In this document: piece by piece, positions 1-9,449 of the stretch
Numbering within the stretch: position 1 is the stretch's first letter
Layout of the letters: every line of letters begins with the position of its first letter
DNA from: Inonotus obliquus
Taxonomy: Eukaryota > Basidiomycota > Agaricomycetes > Hymenochaetales > Hymenochaetaceae
Length of the DNA: 64,000 nt
Reading direction: 5' to 3'
Assembly (NCBI GenBank): GCA_032164295.1
Contig: JAJHTX010000010.1
Coordinates: 1-64,000 of the forward strand
Notes under the pieces: model-generated
What the model saw: the letters and a program-made list of their open reading frames with translations, nothing else
Told to the model about the DNA's origin: nothing
The model's database searches: none
Translations under genes and position numbers: made by a program

Positions 1-146
1 TTAAGCCTAAGCCTAACCCTAACCCTAACCCTAAGCCTAACCCTAAGCCTAACCCTAACCCTAACCCTAAGCCTAACCCTAACCCTAAGCCTAACCCTAA
101 GCCTAACCCTAACCCTAAGCCTAACCCTAAGCCTAACCCTAAGCCT
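1..146. repeat. Telomere repeat tract, left chromosome end
   Basis: The C-rich strand runs 5' to 3' from base 1, as expected at a left chromosome end. By my count positions 5-142 hold 23 full hexamers, 14 CCCTAA and 9 GCCTAA, so the G-rich strand alternates TTAGGG with TTAGGC. The tract stops abruptly at about 146, where unique sequence begins. The canonical fungal repeat is TTAGGG; the high share of the TTAGGC variant, interspersed rather than clustered, is unusual. It is either the inner variant zone of the telomere or the product of an error-prone telomerase template. Confidence 0.95.
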
Positions 147-427
147 ACTCTCGATCTGATTCGTTATTCTAGCTTCCAAACTCGTCTGGTATTCCTATTG
201 TTCTGCTGCGGATTGACTCATCGACTGCGCACTGTGCAAGGCGATGACTCAGCATTGACTCATCTTGACTTGAACTGAATTGAAACCTATGCTCGAGGTC
301 GGCCTTGTGCTGCACCCTGTGCATAGAGTGAGTCAGTGAGTGAGTCATTGAATGCGTGTTCGTATGCCATTGGTTTTGCATGGCTGCGCCGTAGTTAAAG
401 TTCGCTCGTCCGCAGTTGCTCGTGCAT

Positions 428-1204
428 TTAAGGAATTCCATCGGGGTTCCGTTGTATAGCATCTGGGGCTATGAAGGCTGTGATTTGCTTGTCGCCTCGG
501 GACTCTTGTCCGGGGCCGTCAAGTGTGATTCGACATCGGATATCATCGTGGGGAAACCAAGGTGGTTTAACGTAGGTGCCTATGGCAATGAGTAGCCGTA
601 CACTTCGTCGAGTATCGTTCGAAGGTATTCTCCAGCCTAGGTATAGGTCTCCTTGTAGTCGAATAGCTCTGCAGTATGCCCATAGTTCCCTGAGTGTGTT
701 TGCAACCCATGCCGCTGTTATCGGTGAGCGGCGGTTTGTAACATAGTCTGCACTGATCTCCACGAATGTGCTTGGGCACTCGAGTGCTAATATGTCGTGG
801 ATTCCTACTATCGTCCAGTGCGTCTTTGGTTGCATGCCTATTGCCGTATCCATTGCTATTGTTGACCTCGTGCGATTTCGAATGACCTCCGGGGGATTGT
901 GGTATTCTCAATAAGCTGTTGCTCGTTCGCTGGACACATGATATGTCAACATGCCCGTTGCCTCCCGTAGTATTATCTTGTGTAGGTCTTCGATGATCTG
1001 TCGCACTCTTCTGCATTTATAGCAAGCCGTTGGAGGTTGCTGTACTTGCTGCATCGTTTGCGAAGGTTTAGTGTGATCGTCAGGATTAGCGTTGCTAGCC
1101 GATGCTTCTTGATCGTCGGCTTCGGATTGTATTAGATTCGCGTGTTCTTCGCTTCTCGCTGTCGATCCTGATCGTCTCCGGCCAGTGAAATTAACCGGTC
1201 CCAT
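428..1204 (-). pseudogene. Subtelomeric ORF of unknown function, broken by one TGA
   Basis: Two open segments, 1204-908 (98 codons) and 853-428 (141 codons), lie in the same reading frame. Only one TGA at 910-908 interrupts 259 codons; the 54 bases between that stop and the second ATG are also open. The N-terminal part is polar, with a short Cys pair (CYKC) near residue 60; the C-terminal part looks globular, with Trp-rich stretches such as ELWAYCRAIR. I do not recognise the family. The position, immediately inside the telomere and transcribed towards it, suggests a subtelomeric repeated gene. It could be a pseudogene (TGG to TGA at a Trp codon) or two separate genes. Confidence 0.4.
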
Positions 1205-1690
1205 CCGGGGTAGTTTCGATCGGCGTTCCTAATCGAATCAAAATTTCAGCACAATCCTTTCAAATGTGCATTTGGCGTAAGGCCGACATTTTGGTACACT
1301 TTGAATCCGAGTTGTCATTACCCACTGTTCTCACTTCATGCTTGTCTGACTGCCAATGCCTTCACCTTGCTGACACGCTGCACTTCGGCACAGCACTGAC
1401 ATTTTTGTTCATTTTAAGAATTATGTTCACAACACATTTGTTTGTTGCTTTACTAGTCATTATATATTATGTAATATTATCTATTTTCACATGAAGTACT
1501 AATGCTTATATAAGCTTGAAGCATTTTACTTGACTTCATCTTTTGGTCTGATCTTAGCAGTGAGCTCTTCCAAGTCTACCAATCTAAGCAGGTCTCATAC
1601 TCATCCTAGCCCAGCTCTGGTCCCAGCCTGCCTAACCTAGCCCAGCTTTATTGATTTTCCTAACCTTTTTAGCCTAGAGACACCGTATAA
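1205..1690. other. Subtelomeric spacer, no supported gene
   Basis: An open stretch at 1264-1494 (+) codes for a Cys- and Leu-rich hydrophobic peptide, but it has no homologue I recognise and no supporting promoter or splice signals. The rest is AT-rich with tandem-like CCTAGCCCAG words around 1605-1645. Confidence 0.4.
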
Positions 1691-1984
1691 CTGAGAGCTC
1701 TGCTTAATTATGATGAGGATTTGTTCAATAATCGTCGCAGCAAACATATAACAGATGTAGTTTGACGAACCAAGGTGTTGGAGTAGGTATGGGAGGACTG
1801 CGATAAGTTGTTCTTTTGAAAGCTAGGACTACATCAATATACATGGAAAAATAATACAGTGGAATAAACTTGCCTGGTTCCGGAAGGAATACAGGAAACA
1901 GATCAAGTCGACTTGATGAATAGGATGGACTGAAGAGCAATCTGCTTGTAAGTCCTGGAAGATGGACAATGGAGGTAACGAGTA

Positions 1985-2950
1985 CTGAGACAATTTCCTT
2001 GAAGACTCCTGCTCGAGAGCACAGATACGATCTTGCCCAGTCAAAGTCGGCAAAACTTTATTTTCTGTTTCACTGATTGAAGTTTCGTTGAAGTGACACA
2101 TGGGCCTTTCTGGTTGAAGGGAGCTGTATAACTATCGGCAGAGGTGGAGAACTCAGAGGAGTCAGTGGAGTATTGTCAATGATTACAGGGCCCCTGCATT
2201 TTGGCGCACGAATTGGCGATTCTCTTGCTTCGGGAGGCGAACACGATACGGAAGGTAATTTAGGAGGCGAACTTACAGACAGCGTAGAAGGACTAGGTGG
2301 AACGCATCTCTCATCCATAGCGGGCCGTTCCTCAATGTCTTCCACAGGTTCAAGATGTACTTCCCCGTCTTCAGCTTCATGTGATTCAAGCTGTTCGTCG
2401 TTGAGGCCATTTTCAGTATTTAAACTATTTTCCAACTGAGCTTGCTGTAGAGAGAGTCGATGTGAGGTGGTACGACGCCATGAAGATGGTATAGGAGAAA
2501 GGTTATGAGGAGGGGACTGAGAGATAATATCAAGCTCGTCTTTATCGTCACCCTCACCTGGACCTGACGGGGGAGGTGTGAGCTCCCTCGACTTCGACCG
2601 AGTCTGCCGAGAATTATTTGATGACCCCGTAAGTCTTTCGGCATCATCTTCAAGTTCCTGCTCATGCGTATCAGACACCATCGGATTGTCAGCATTTTCG
2701 TCTTCACCACGTGATTGAAGAAGCAGTTCTAAGTCCTTGACCTTGCTGGGAGGTGTTTGAGGCTCGGGGGTGTCATCCTCCTCTTCCACGTCGACCGGAA
2801 TTTCTCCCGGTTCCCGTGGGGGAGGGCATCCGTCCTCTTGTCCGACACATCCACATCCAGTGATTCCTCCGCATCTGCTTCCTTGACAGCTTCCGGAGGA
2901 GAAGTACATGACGAAAAAGGTGGCATATTTGGATATTGTAGGTCTTTCTC
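1985..2950 (-). other. Foreign block inside the CSE1 relic, carrying an acidic ORF
   Basis: CSE1 homology stops after NALVDVVDF (about 2960) and resumes at IFQDLQAD (about 1975). Between them lies about 1 kb that is not CSE1. It contains a long open frame at 2909-2070 (-), 279 codons, rich in Glu/Asp, Pro and Ser (for example PVDVEEEDDTPEPQ and ELTPPPSGPGEGDD), which looks like a real disordered protein tail rather than random sequence. I found no inverted termini and no clear target-site duplication, so this may be a captured gene fragment, a degenerate element or the product of a rearrangement. The open frame could itself be an exon of a chimeric gene; I have no evidence that it is expressed. 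Confidence 0.5.
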
Positions 2951-3325
2951 CTCGTTTCGAAAAGTCGACGACGTCGACCAGTGCGTTTTTGCTTGTTACA
3001 CCTCGTTACAAAATCGTCAATGTCAGCTAGCAGAATATCGACTGAGATCAGAAGTTTACCTGACGTGTAGCACCCAGTGTCGTGACCGCAGTGAGGGGAA
3101 AAACACTCTCGTCCTTTCGTTTCCACCTATGCTCCCCATGTAGATCAGATCCACATGCCTGACCCATCTGAGCATAACTTTCACCGTGGTAGCAGCCTCG
3201 AATCTTGACACGAGTACTCGTAGGACGTCTGCGGCTGTCTGATGACGCGTAGTTCCATCTGCAGTCAGACCTCCAGCCACGGTGGCTGAACTCGCGCTCG
3301 CAAATGACAAATCGAGGCGGACATA

Positions 3326-3333
3326 TTCCGGAG
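3326..3333. repeat. Target-site duplication, left copy
   Basis: TTCCGGAG directly precedes the MITE and is repeated directly after it at 3726-3733; it is part of the CSE1 codons for PPEY read on the minus strand. Confidence 0.93.
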
Positions 3334-3725
3334 TAGGGCTCCGCACGTATCTTATCCGGGAAATAGCGGATCCGCGCGGATATTTTCTTAAAAAATTCGT
3401 ACTGAGACCATTTTATACCATATACAGTATATTAGGGGTTGTAAAATCGTCTAAAATAGCAATCTTTCGATTTGACATAGTTTTATCATGTGACCCCAAA
3501 AATTGATGTCAGCACAACCGATTTAATGATTTAGCTTATTCGGTTTTGGCGCTGCTTATAAGGACACGTTTAACTCCATACCTCATTGGCATCTTGTTTC
3601 TACTTCTCCAAAATTGCATGGTAAGTAACCCATAGGAAGGTCTATCTGATGCTGCCATAAAAGTTAATTAAAGTGTTTTACTTTCCGAGGAACCTTAAAC
3701 CACCGGATCCGCGTGCGGAGCCCTA
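3334..3725. mobile_element. Non-autonomous hAT-type MITE (392 bp)
   Basis: The element begins TAGGGCTCCGCACG at 3334-3347 and ends with its exact reverse complement at 3712-3725, a perfect 14-bp terminal inverted repeat. It is flanked by an exact 8-bp target-site duplication, TTCCGGAG, at 3326-3333 and 3726-3733. Removing the element and one duplication restores the expected CSE1 codons for EDEPPEYVRLDL across the junction. An 8-bp duplication and termini starting TAGGG fit the hAT superfamily. A palindrome CGGATCCG lies just inside both ends (3367-3374 and about 3704-3711). There is no transposase frame, so it must have been moved by an enzyme from elsewhere. Confidence 0.93.
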
Positions 3726-3733
3726 TTCCGGAG
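3726..3733. repeat. Target-site duplication, right copy
   Basis: TTCCGGAG, identical to 3326-3333, directly follows the MITE. Eight bases is the hallmark length for hAT elements. Confidence 0.93.
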
Positions 3734-4230
3734 GCTCATCCTCGAACTGCTCGACTTCGTGCGCCCTAAGAGAAACATTGGGAACGACGACCCCTTCACA
3801 ACCCCGATGATGGTCTCCTCGCTCGCGAAAATTCCTCGGTAGTTACAAGAGCGAATGGCGGTGCCGAGAAAACGAAGTGCTTGTCTGACTAAGCTCGATT
3901 CTCTGTTGACCACTGAGAAGATTCCATAGAGCACGGACGACGGCCTCAACGGAACCCGAGTCTAATAACAGTTCAGGATATCGAGACGTGTACGCCTCGG
4001 CAAGCTCGAAGATGCGGTCTTAATCTGTGATGGCGTACTAGGCATAGGTTCGTCTGGATCTATCTGTAGTTCGGGTGGATCCGATAGAAGAAATCGAATG
4101 AAAATGCCATCCCCTGCATGAGAGAACTCGGCATGTGTGTCCTGGAGAGCCGGTGGGGGGAATCTGCACAAATTCTCCTTCGCCGCCGAGGGGCGGTACG
4201 GGGTCTTTGACATAAAGCCCCTTGGCATGG

Positions 4231-4612
4231 GCAGCCTTGTGATAAGGCGACGTGCGCTATCTCGTGCAATCCCGTCATAGAACTCTGATGGCTTCGTGTG
4301 TTGTCGAAGAGAGGGTTGGTGTGCAATCTTTGAAGCGGCCCGTGTAGTCTGCTATCGTATGACTCCCATGCCATCAAGCCACTTAGTGTTTGCATGTATT
4401 GCAGATCTGACATATCAGCGTTTCCATCCTATTGTTCTTATAGTCGCTGATGTGGGCTGCAGTCGTCATAGAGTTATAAATCAATAGAGAAGGACTACTG
4501 GTAATACAATTGGAGGAAATCGAAATCGAAAACGCAACAGAATACACCTCCACTCTTTTTGGCCTACAATGCCCGACCTATCTGCGTTCGACTAGCATTT
4601 GGACCACGGGCA
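4231..4612. other. Spacer, possibly more of the CSE1 relic
   Basis: Minus-strand frames here (for example 4413-4231) could be an even more decayed upstream part of the CSE1 relic, but I could not align them convincingly. No other gene is visible. Confidence 0.3.
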
Positions 4613-7570
4613 TCATCCCCTGAGCCGAACCCGCTGTTCCCCTGTACCCGATCTAAAAAGTCTGTTCGTCATCATCAGCATCGTGCCGTCAGGACAATGG
4701 CAAGGGGAGAGAATGCACTCACCGATTGGCGAAGTGAATGTTCTTACAAGCGGATTTAACTGGGATGTGTGCGTTATTGAGTTTAGCCGTGAGAGGTTCA
4801 CAGCTGTCAGACCCAGGACGGGCCCTCCGGACGATGTTACAATTCCCATTTCCAAATCACTCGGTACGGATGTCCCACGGTGCAAGGAGGCGGAAGTCAC
4901 TATCCCGGAACGGGTGGGCCTCGCAATGTGTCTCACTTGGTTGTTCCCGATTTGCGCTGTGTATGGTGACATAGAAACAGATAGAATTTCGTTCGTCTCG
5001 TTCATATGAGTCGGATGAGCAGTCGGAGCAGGGTCTCGCATATTACTTGGAGGCGACGCTGCTGCGAATGGATGTAACTTAAATCCGGCACGTATATCGA
5101 TCACCGCATTATCAACTTCCGCCCGTTTCTTGCTCTGCCTCCGAGTGTTTGTATATCTTGCAGGCGCATCATCGGCTATAGAGTATGCAAGTATTGCGCC
5201 CAGAGCATCATTCACTGGTGGGATGGGTAGCGCACGTCGTGTAACTGCAGTCGCAGTTGCGCTCACTGACATGGTTTCTTTTATTGGCCTCGGGCCGTAA
5301 ACTTGACCATGCGTCGGCGAAGTTTGAATTGGTGATAAGCAAGCAACTCCTGTTGCTTGTGAGTAACCTGGTACGGCTGATGACGGAGGAGGGTCAAGTG
5401 CCAAGACAGGGTCATCGCCATCTTCCTGCATGTTTTGTCGGTCACTGATCGGATTCGTAGAGATGCCATAACGAGGAGTGAGGTCTATCTCATGCGTATC
5501 CGCTGGAGATGACGTGAGATGACGACCGATATCGTACACTGCTTCTCGACTGGCTCCCGCTTCATATAGCGCTTCTAGAGTCTCCTTAGACGCAACTGCA
5601 GCACAATCTCCCCCTTCTCCTTCCCGTTGGTTTGCTGTGCGTGCACGTAGTACGGGCGAGTCCGTCAATAGATAAGTACCTTTTCTCTCCAGACTCGCAC
5701 CTATGCAGTCTTCGGACTTAAATGTGGTGCTATTGCTCCTGTTGCGCGTCACCGAACGGGTGCTGGGCATTGTTCTGCGAATCATCCGGCCCCTCTCTCT
5801 AACACTTTGCTGCTCTTGTGACATAGAGGGAATATCGAGCGACAGAGAAGTACCACTACTCCCTTCGACATCGATACGTCTCGGCCTTGCGAGTGAGAGC
5901 TTACCAAACCGCTTTGAAAGGGCGAGATGCAAATCCGCACCCATCCTCCTCGTTCCTCCAGCGATACGTCTCTCCCTTTCTATTACCTTCGAGCCAAAGC
6001 TCTCCATTGCGATCCCTGCTCTCATCCTCCTTTCAGTTCGCTCATACTTCTCATAATCGTCCCCATATCGATCAGCTCCCGAGTCCTTTTGAGTATCAAA
6101 CGTTGCTGATTTCCCGAAGGGCGATGGTTCGAAACCATTATGGTCGTCCTCACCGTACTGTGAGTATGCGGGTTGTGGCTCATATGATTGCCGTGATGCC
6201 ATAGAGCGTCCAGAGCGTCGATGAGACGCTTCCTTTGCGTGATATTCTGCCTCATATGAACGTGGGAAGAATATCTGAGCTCGCTGTCAGCGGTTTAAAG
6301 CAAAGGAAAGGCGGACGAAACCTACGAGCAACGTACAAACGGAGGAGAATGCACAGCCGAGTGCAGCGATGATGCTGAGCATATCTGTCCAGAACCTTTT
6401 CATTTGTAACGCGGTGAACCTTTAGTCCTCGAGTCAAATCGACAGTAGCAACGGAACACGCACAAGGACTCATTGAGATGATGTATATGGGGTTTCAGCC
6501 CATCGATACCAAGAGCAAGCAGAGGTAACTGCATCAGAAATCGAAATATAATACGAATGACCTGGAGAATCGCTCCGATGACTGAAAGTGTGGCATAGAA
6601 TCATATAGTATACGCACGTTTAACTCATAAAACTTTCTCAGACGAATGACGATCGAGGAATCAACACCTTCAGCTTCCTATAGGTGCAATCCAAATCTTC
6701 ATTGAACTTGGTAAAACCAGATACAAAGGAACCAAGCCGCACCACTTTCCGTATGAAGCCAGGGAAGCGATATAAGATGGGAATGAACCCAAGCGTGAGA
6801 ATGAGGTCGCCAATGCTACCAGAGAAAAACATGCGCGCTTCGCACTGTCAAACGGTCCCGTCTCAGCCGGTTTCCCGCAATGTTTAAAAAAGAGATGGAG
6901 AAATACGCACGCGCAAAGGATTATCCCGAAATGAGATAGTCACAACGGGTAGGTAGACAAGTGCAGAAATGGAGCCTCCGACCCAAATCCGAAAGTATGC
7001 GCTATGGAACCAATCGGGCTGGGCGGGTCCCGCGGTGATTAGGAAGTACCAGAAGCATAGTTCTGAATAAAGATATCAGACAAGGAGGAAAGAGGAGGCA
7101 TGAAGGCGCCACAACTGACCTTCAAGATGGGTCACCCTGATATTAAGAAAGTAAGAACTACCGTCAAAGGCGAACTCTGATAGTACAAGGATGAACAAAC
7201 ATCTCAAACGACCACGCAAAGGAGAAGAACATCATAAGCGGAAATATTGCTGCGCGGTACTCGTCGCTCCAGAACATATACGGTTTCGGCATGACTTGTG
7301 CCAGGATCGGATTGTTGATTTTTAGCAGAGGCGAAGCGAAGCATGGATAAGTTTACGCGTACCTGTATCTCCGATGTCGAAGAACCCCTCCTTATATTTT
7401 ATGAAAGTGAACCCGAATGAGTATGTCATAATCAGTGGGATCGTTATCAGGTAAGTATAGGTCATGATTCTCTTGAATGCGCCCGAGTAAGGAGCGTTAG
7501 ACCATCTACGTGAGCCCGCGGTCAAAGGGTAAACATGCTGCTGACTAACTGCAAGCCATACCTCAGACAT
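4613..7570 (-). CDS. Fungal multi-pass membrane protein with long disordered tail
   Basis: Nine exons: 7570-7363, 7294-7201, 7136-7120, 7062-6911, 6844-6733, 6673-6618, 6561-6470, 6419-6326 and 6274-4613. They sum to 2487 nt, a complete frame of 828 aa. The first 300 or so residues carry about seven hydrophobic segments, including RIMTYTYLITIPLIM, IFPLMMFFSFAW, ELCFWYFLITAG, SISALVYLPVV, IGDLILTLGFIP, FRFLMQLPLLALGI and SIIAALGCAFSSVC. The rest is a polar, Ser/Arg-rich, probably cytoplasmic tail of about 530 residues. The layout recalls a family of seven-helix fungal proteins of unknown function; receptor or sensor is an inference only. Exon 3 is a 17-nt microexon. The start ATG opens the first helix-containing exon. 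It stands 0.8 kb from the divergent Yar1-like gene. Confidence 0.85.
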
Positions 7571-8368
7571 TTGAACTTGTCAAATCGCCAAAGGTGTCCT
7601 ACGAGGAACGCGCCGAGCTATGCAGCGCGAATCGACAACAATTCAGAGATCGGATGCAATAAAACCGGATCAAAAAGAACACGGGTGTCGAAATGAGAGT
7701 GAACGACGACCGGTCATGTTATCAGCCATTGAAAGTGATGAGTTATAGATTAAAAAGCGACGAACCGCAGTTGACACGACGGACCAAACTGCAAACGTTG
7801 TTGGAGAGGTGTGTGTCATGAAGGGGAGAGACTTTTATTCGAAAGTACGAAGAATAGAGAATGAGCCACCGCGACCTCGAAGTGGCAGATCTTGAAAGTA
7901 CGAGGGTGAATGATGGGTGGAATGGGCTAGCTGTGGAGTTCGTTAGTAAAAGCGCAAAAGTAGCAGGTCGGGAGAAGGGGGGGGAGGAAAGATTGCCTTC
8001 TGGAGCAACAAAATTGAGTCCTACCCTACTGATGGCTCGGCCTCAGGCTGAAGCACATGCCATCATCATCATCGTACTTGTTTCCCTTATTCTATTTCAT
8101 CCCTTCGCATCTTTCTTCCTGCTTGATGCGATCAGGTCAAGCATCCGGGCAAAATACCATAGTTACCTCAGTGGGAAACTTGAACTTGAGAAAGAGGAAG
8201 CAAGCGTCGATCGCAGCATACTATCAAAATAAGCAACACTCTCATCGTCGATCATTTCAATTTCTTAAAATTTCTTCTCTCTCTCAGCTCTCTCAGCTGA
8301 TCACTCTAACCCTGCTACGGCCAACAGCGCGAACGGGCCCATCTCATTTCCATGTACCATCTCAAAGC
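7571..8368. promoter_or_regulatory. Shared upstream region of two divergent genes
   Basis: About 0.8 kb separates the starts of the membrane protein gene (-) and the ankyrin gene (+), so both promoters should lie here. Long pyrimidine runs, mainly CT repeats around 8270-8300, sit just before the ankyrin start, a common feature of fungal promoters. No TATA box stands out. Confidence 0.4.
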
Positions 8369-9058
8369 ATGCCTATAGAGAAATCAACGCCATGCAATGA
8401 ACCATCGTTATCATCTGTAACTTTGACGGATCCAATTCCATCCCCAGACAACATCGAGGATCTCCTCTTGGACTGCCGTTTTGGTGAATTGGAGTCCGTT
8501 CGCAGTTTCGTGGAGCGTTTTGGAGTGGATGCACTTGCGACAGCACGCGACGAATGGGGAAATAGCGTGCTACATATGTGTGCGGCGAACGGACATCACG
8601 GTGAATATTGCTGTCCTTATATTCTGTTTCGCATTCGCTTACAGCACTCCCGATTGTCCACCATAGACACCCTTGCGTACATCCTCTCGCTTTCAAACCT
8701 CCCTCCGACACTTCTCACTTCGGGGAACGACGCTGGCAACACACCACTTCACTGGGCGTGCCTCAATACGCAGTTAGAGTGCGCAAAGCGCCTCGTCTCT
8801 TTCAAGCCTGCAACTTTTGCTTCTGGGGAACCAGTAGATTTATCTTCGCTGGGTGCGGGCCTAGTTCTTGCTCGCAACAATGCGGATCAAACACCACTGG
8901 GTGAGGCCGAGCGTTCCGGTTGGGATGAAGGCGCAAGGTGGCTCGCGAGCGTCATGGATCTTCGACTTGCCTCGGAATCCTCTTCCGCTACTGAATCTGA
9001 AGAGGTGACCGCTGGGGATGACGTATTGCCTGATGCAGCGAGTGGGAGAGAGAACTAA
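8369..9058 (+). CDS. YAR1: Yar1-like ankyrin-repeat protein
   Basis: Two exons, 8369-8600 and 8667-9058 (intron 66 bp), give 207 aa, against 200 aa in yeast Yar1. Two ankyrin repeats are visible: WGNSVLHMCAANGHHDTLAYIL and, after a spacer, AGNTPLHWACLNTQLECAK, followed by an acidic Ser/Glu-rich tail. In yeast, Yar1 is the dedicated chaperone of ribosomal protein Rps3, binding it in cytoplasm and nucleus before it joins the small subunit; length, repeat spacing and acidic tail all match. I chose the ATG at 8369 because homology starts right after it. The upstream in-frame extension to 8057 is low-complexity and most likely leader sequence. Other small ankyrin proteins remain possible. Confidence 0.85.
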   Translation: MPIEKSTPCNEPSLSSVTLTDPIPSPDNIEDLLLDCRFGELESVRSFVERFGVDALATARDEWGNSVLHMCAANGHHGEYCCPYILFRIRLQHSRLSTIDTLAYILSLSNLPPTLLTSGNDAGNTPLHWACLNTQLECAKRLVSFKPATFASGEPVDLSSLGAGLVLARNNADQTPLGEAERSGWDEGARWLASVMDLRLASESSSATESEEVTAGDDVLPDAASGREN

Positions 9059-9449
9059 GGCTCTGAGGGAGGGTCTCCGAGAGTTTGATATCAGCGGTAG
9101 TAGCATTTCTCATATACAGCAACGTACCAACGGAAGAAGGGAAGGGAGAATTCAAGTGAGACATAGACAATGAAGTGGTGTGCTATTTTCCGCTTAGATT
9201 TTTCAATGAGCTGACAGCTGTATTCTTATCGCAGCTGCATGCTTTATTCTCAGCCGCTATACCTACGAAGTTCTGTACTTTTTTGAATTACAAGCATATG
9301 TGTATTATCAGGGTACAACGCAACGATAACAAAGAAGCAAAACTTCTACAGAGGACGAATATGATTGAGAACGTGAGAGTGAGATGCGTGGATAATGAAA
9401 TGCAAGATTGTTGCATAGCAGTATACCTTGGCGTTGGATATTATAGCTG

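Larger units (their letters stand above)
1690..4230 (-). pseudogene. CSE1: Decayed partial CSE1 (exportin-2) gene
   Basis: Read right to left on the minus strand, scattered frames give a collinear CSE1/exportin-2 fragment. CSE1 is the karyopherin that returns importin-alpha from nucleus to cytoplasm. Pieces in order: PPALQDTHAEF to SQIKTA (about 4156-4020), IFELAEAYTSRYPELL to ALWNLL (to about 3920), LVRQALRFLGTAI (about 3900-3860), VVVPNVSLRAHEVEQF (about 3785-3740), YVRLDLSFASASS (from 3330), WKRKDESVF to TLGATRQ (about 3110), GVTSKNALVDVV (about 3000), IFQDLQAD to FLYSFRNQ (about 1975-1885), and VLPYLLQHLGSSNY (about 1790). At least three single-base frameshifts (near 4018, 3912 and 3780) and two insertions break it. 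It corresponds to roughly the second quarter to the middle of a protein of about 960 residues; the start and the C-terminal half are missing. An intact copy presumably lies elsewhere, since the gene is essential in yeast. Confidence 0.88.

Noticed and set aside
1264..1494. 76-codon plus-strand ORF with hydrophobic C-terminus
   Set aside because: No family signal, AT-rich, isolated in subtelomeric spacer; most likely chance.
2773..3126. 117-codon minus-strand ORF starting METKGRECF
   Set aside because: It is a shadow frame across the CSE1 relic; the true CSE1 codons lie in other frames there.
1..4400. RIP-like mutation of the subtelomere
   Set aside because: The two Trp-to-stop changes in the window (910 and 35,299) fit C-to-T type changes, but the CSE1 relic is dominated by indels, not transitions, so no mutation signature can be claimed.
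7861..8232. 123-codon plus-strand ORF before the ankyrin gene
   Set aside because: It overlaps the promoter and leader of the Yar1-like gene and has no homology.
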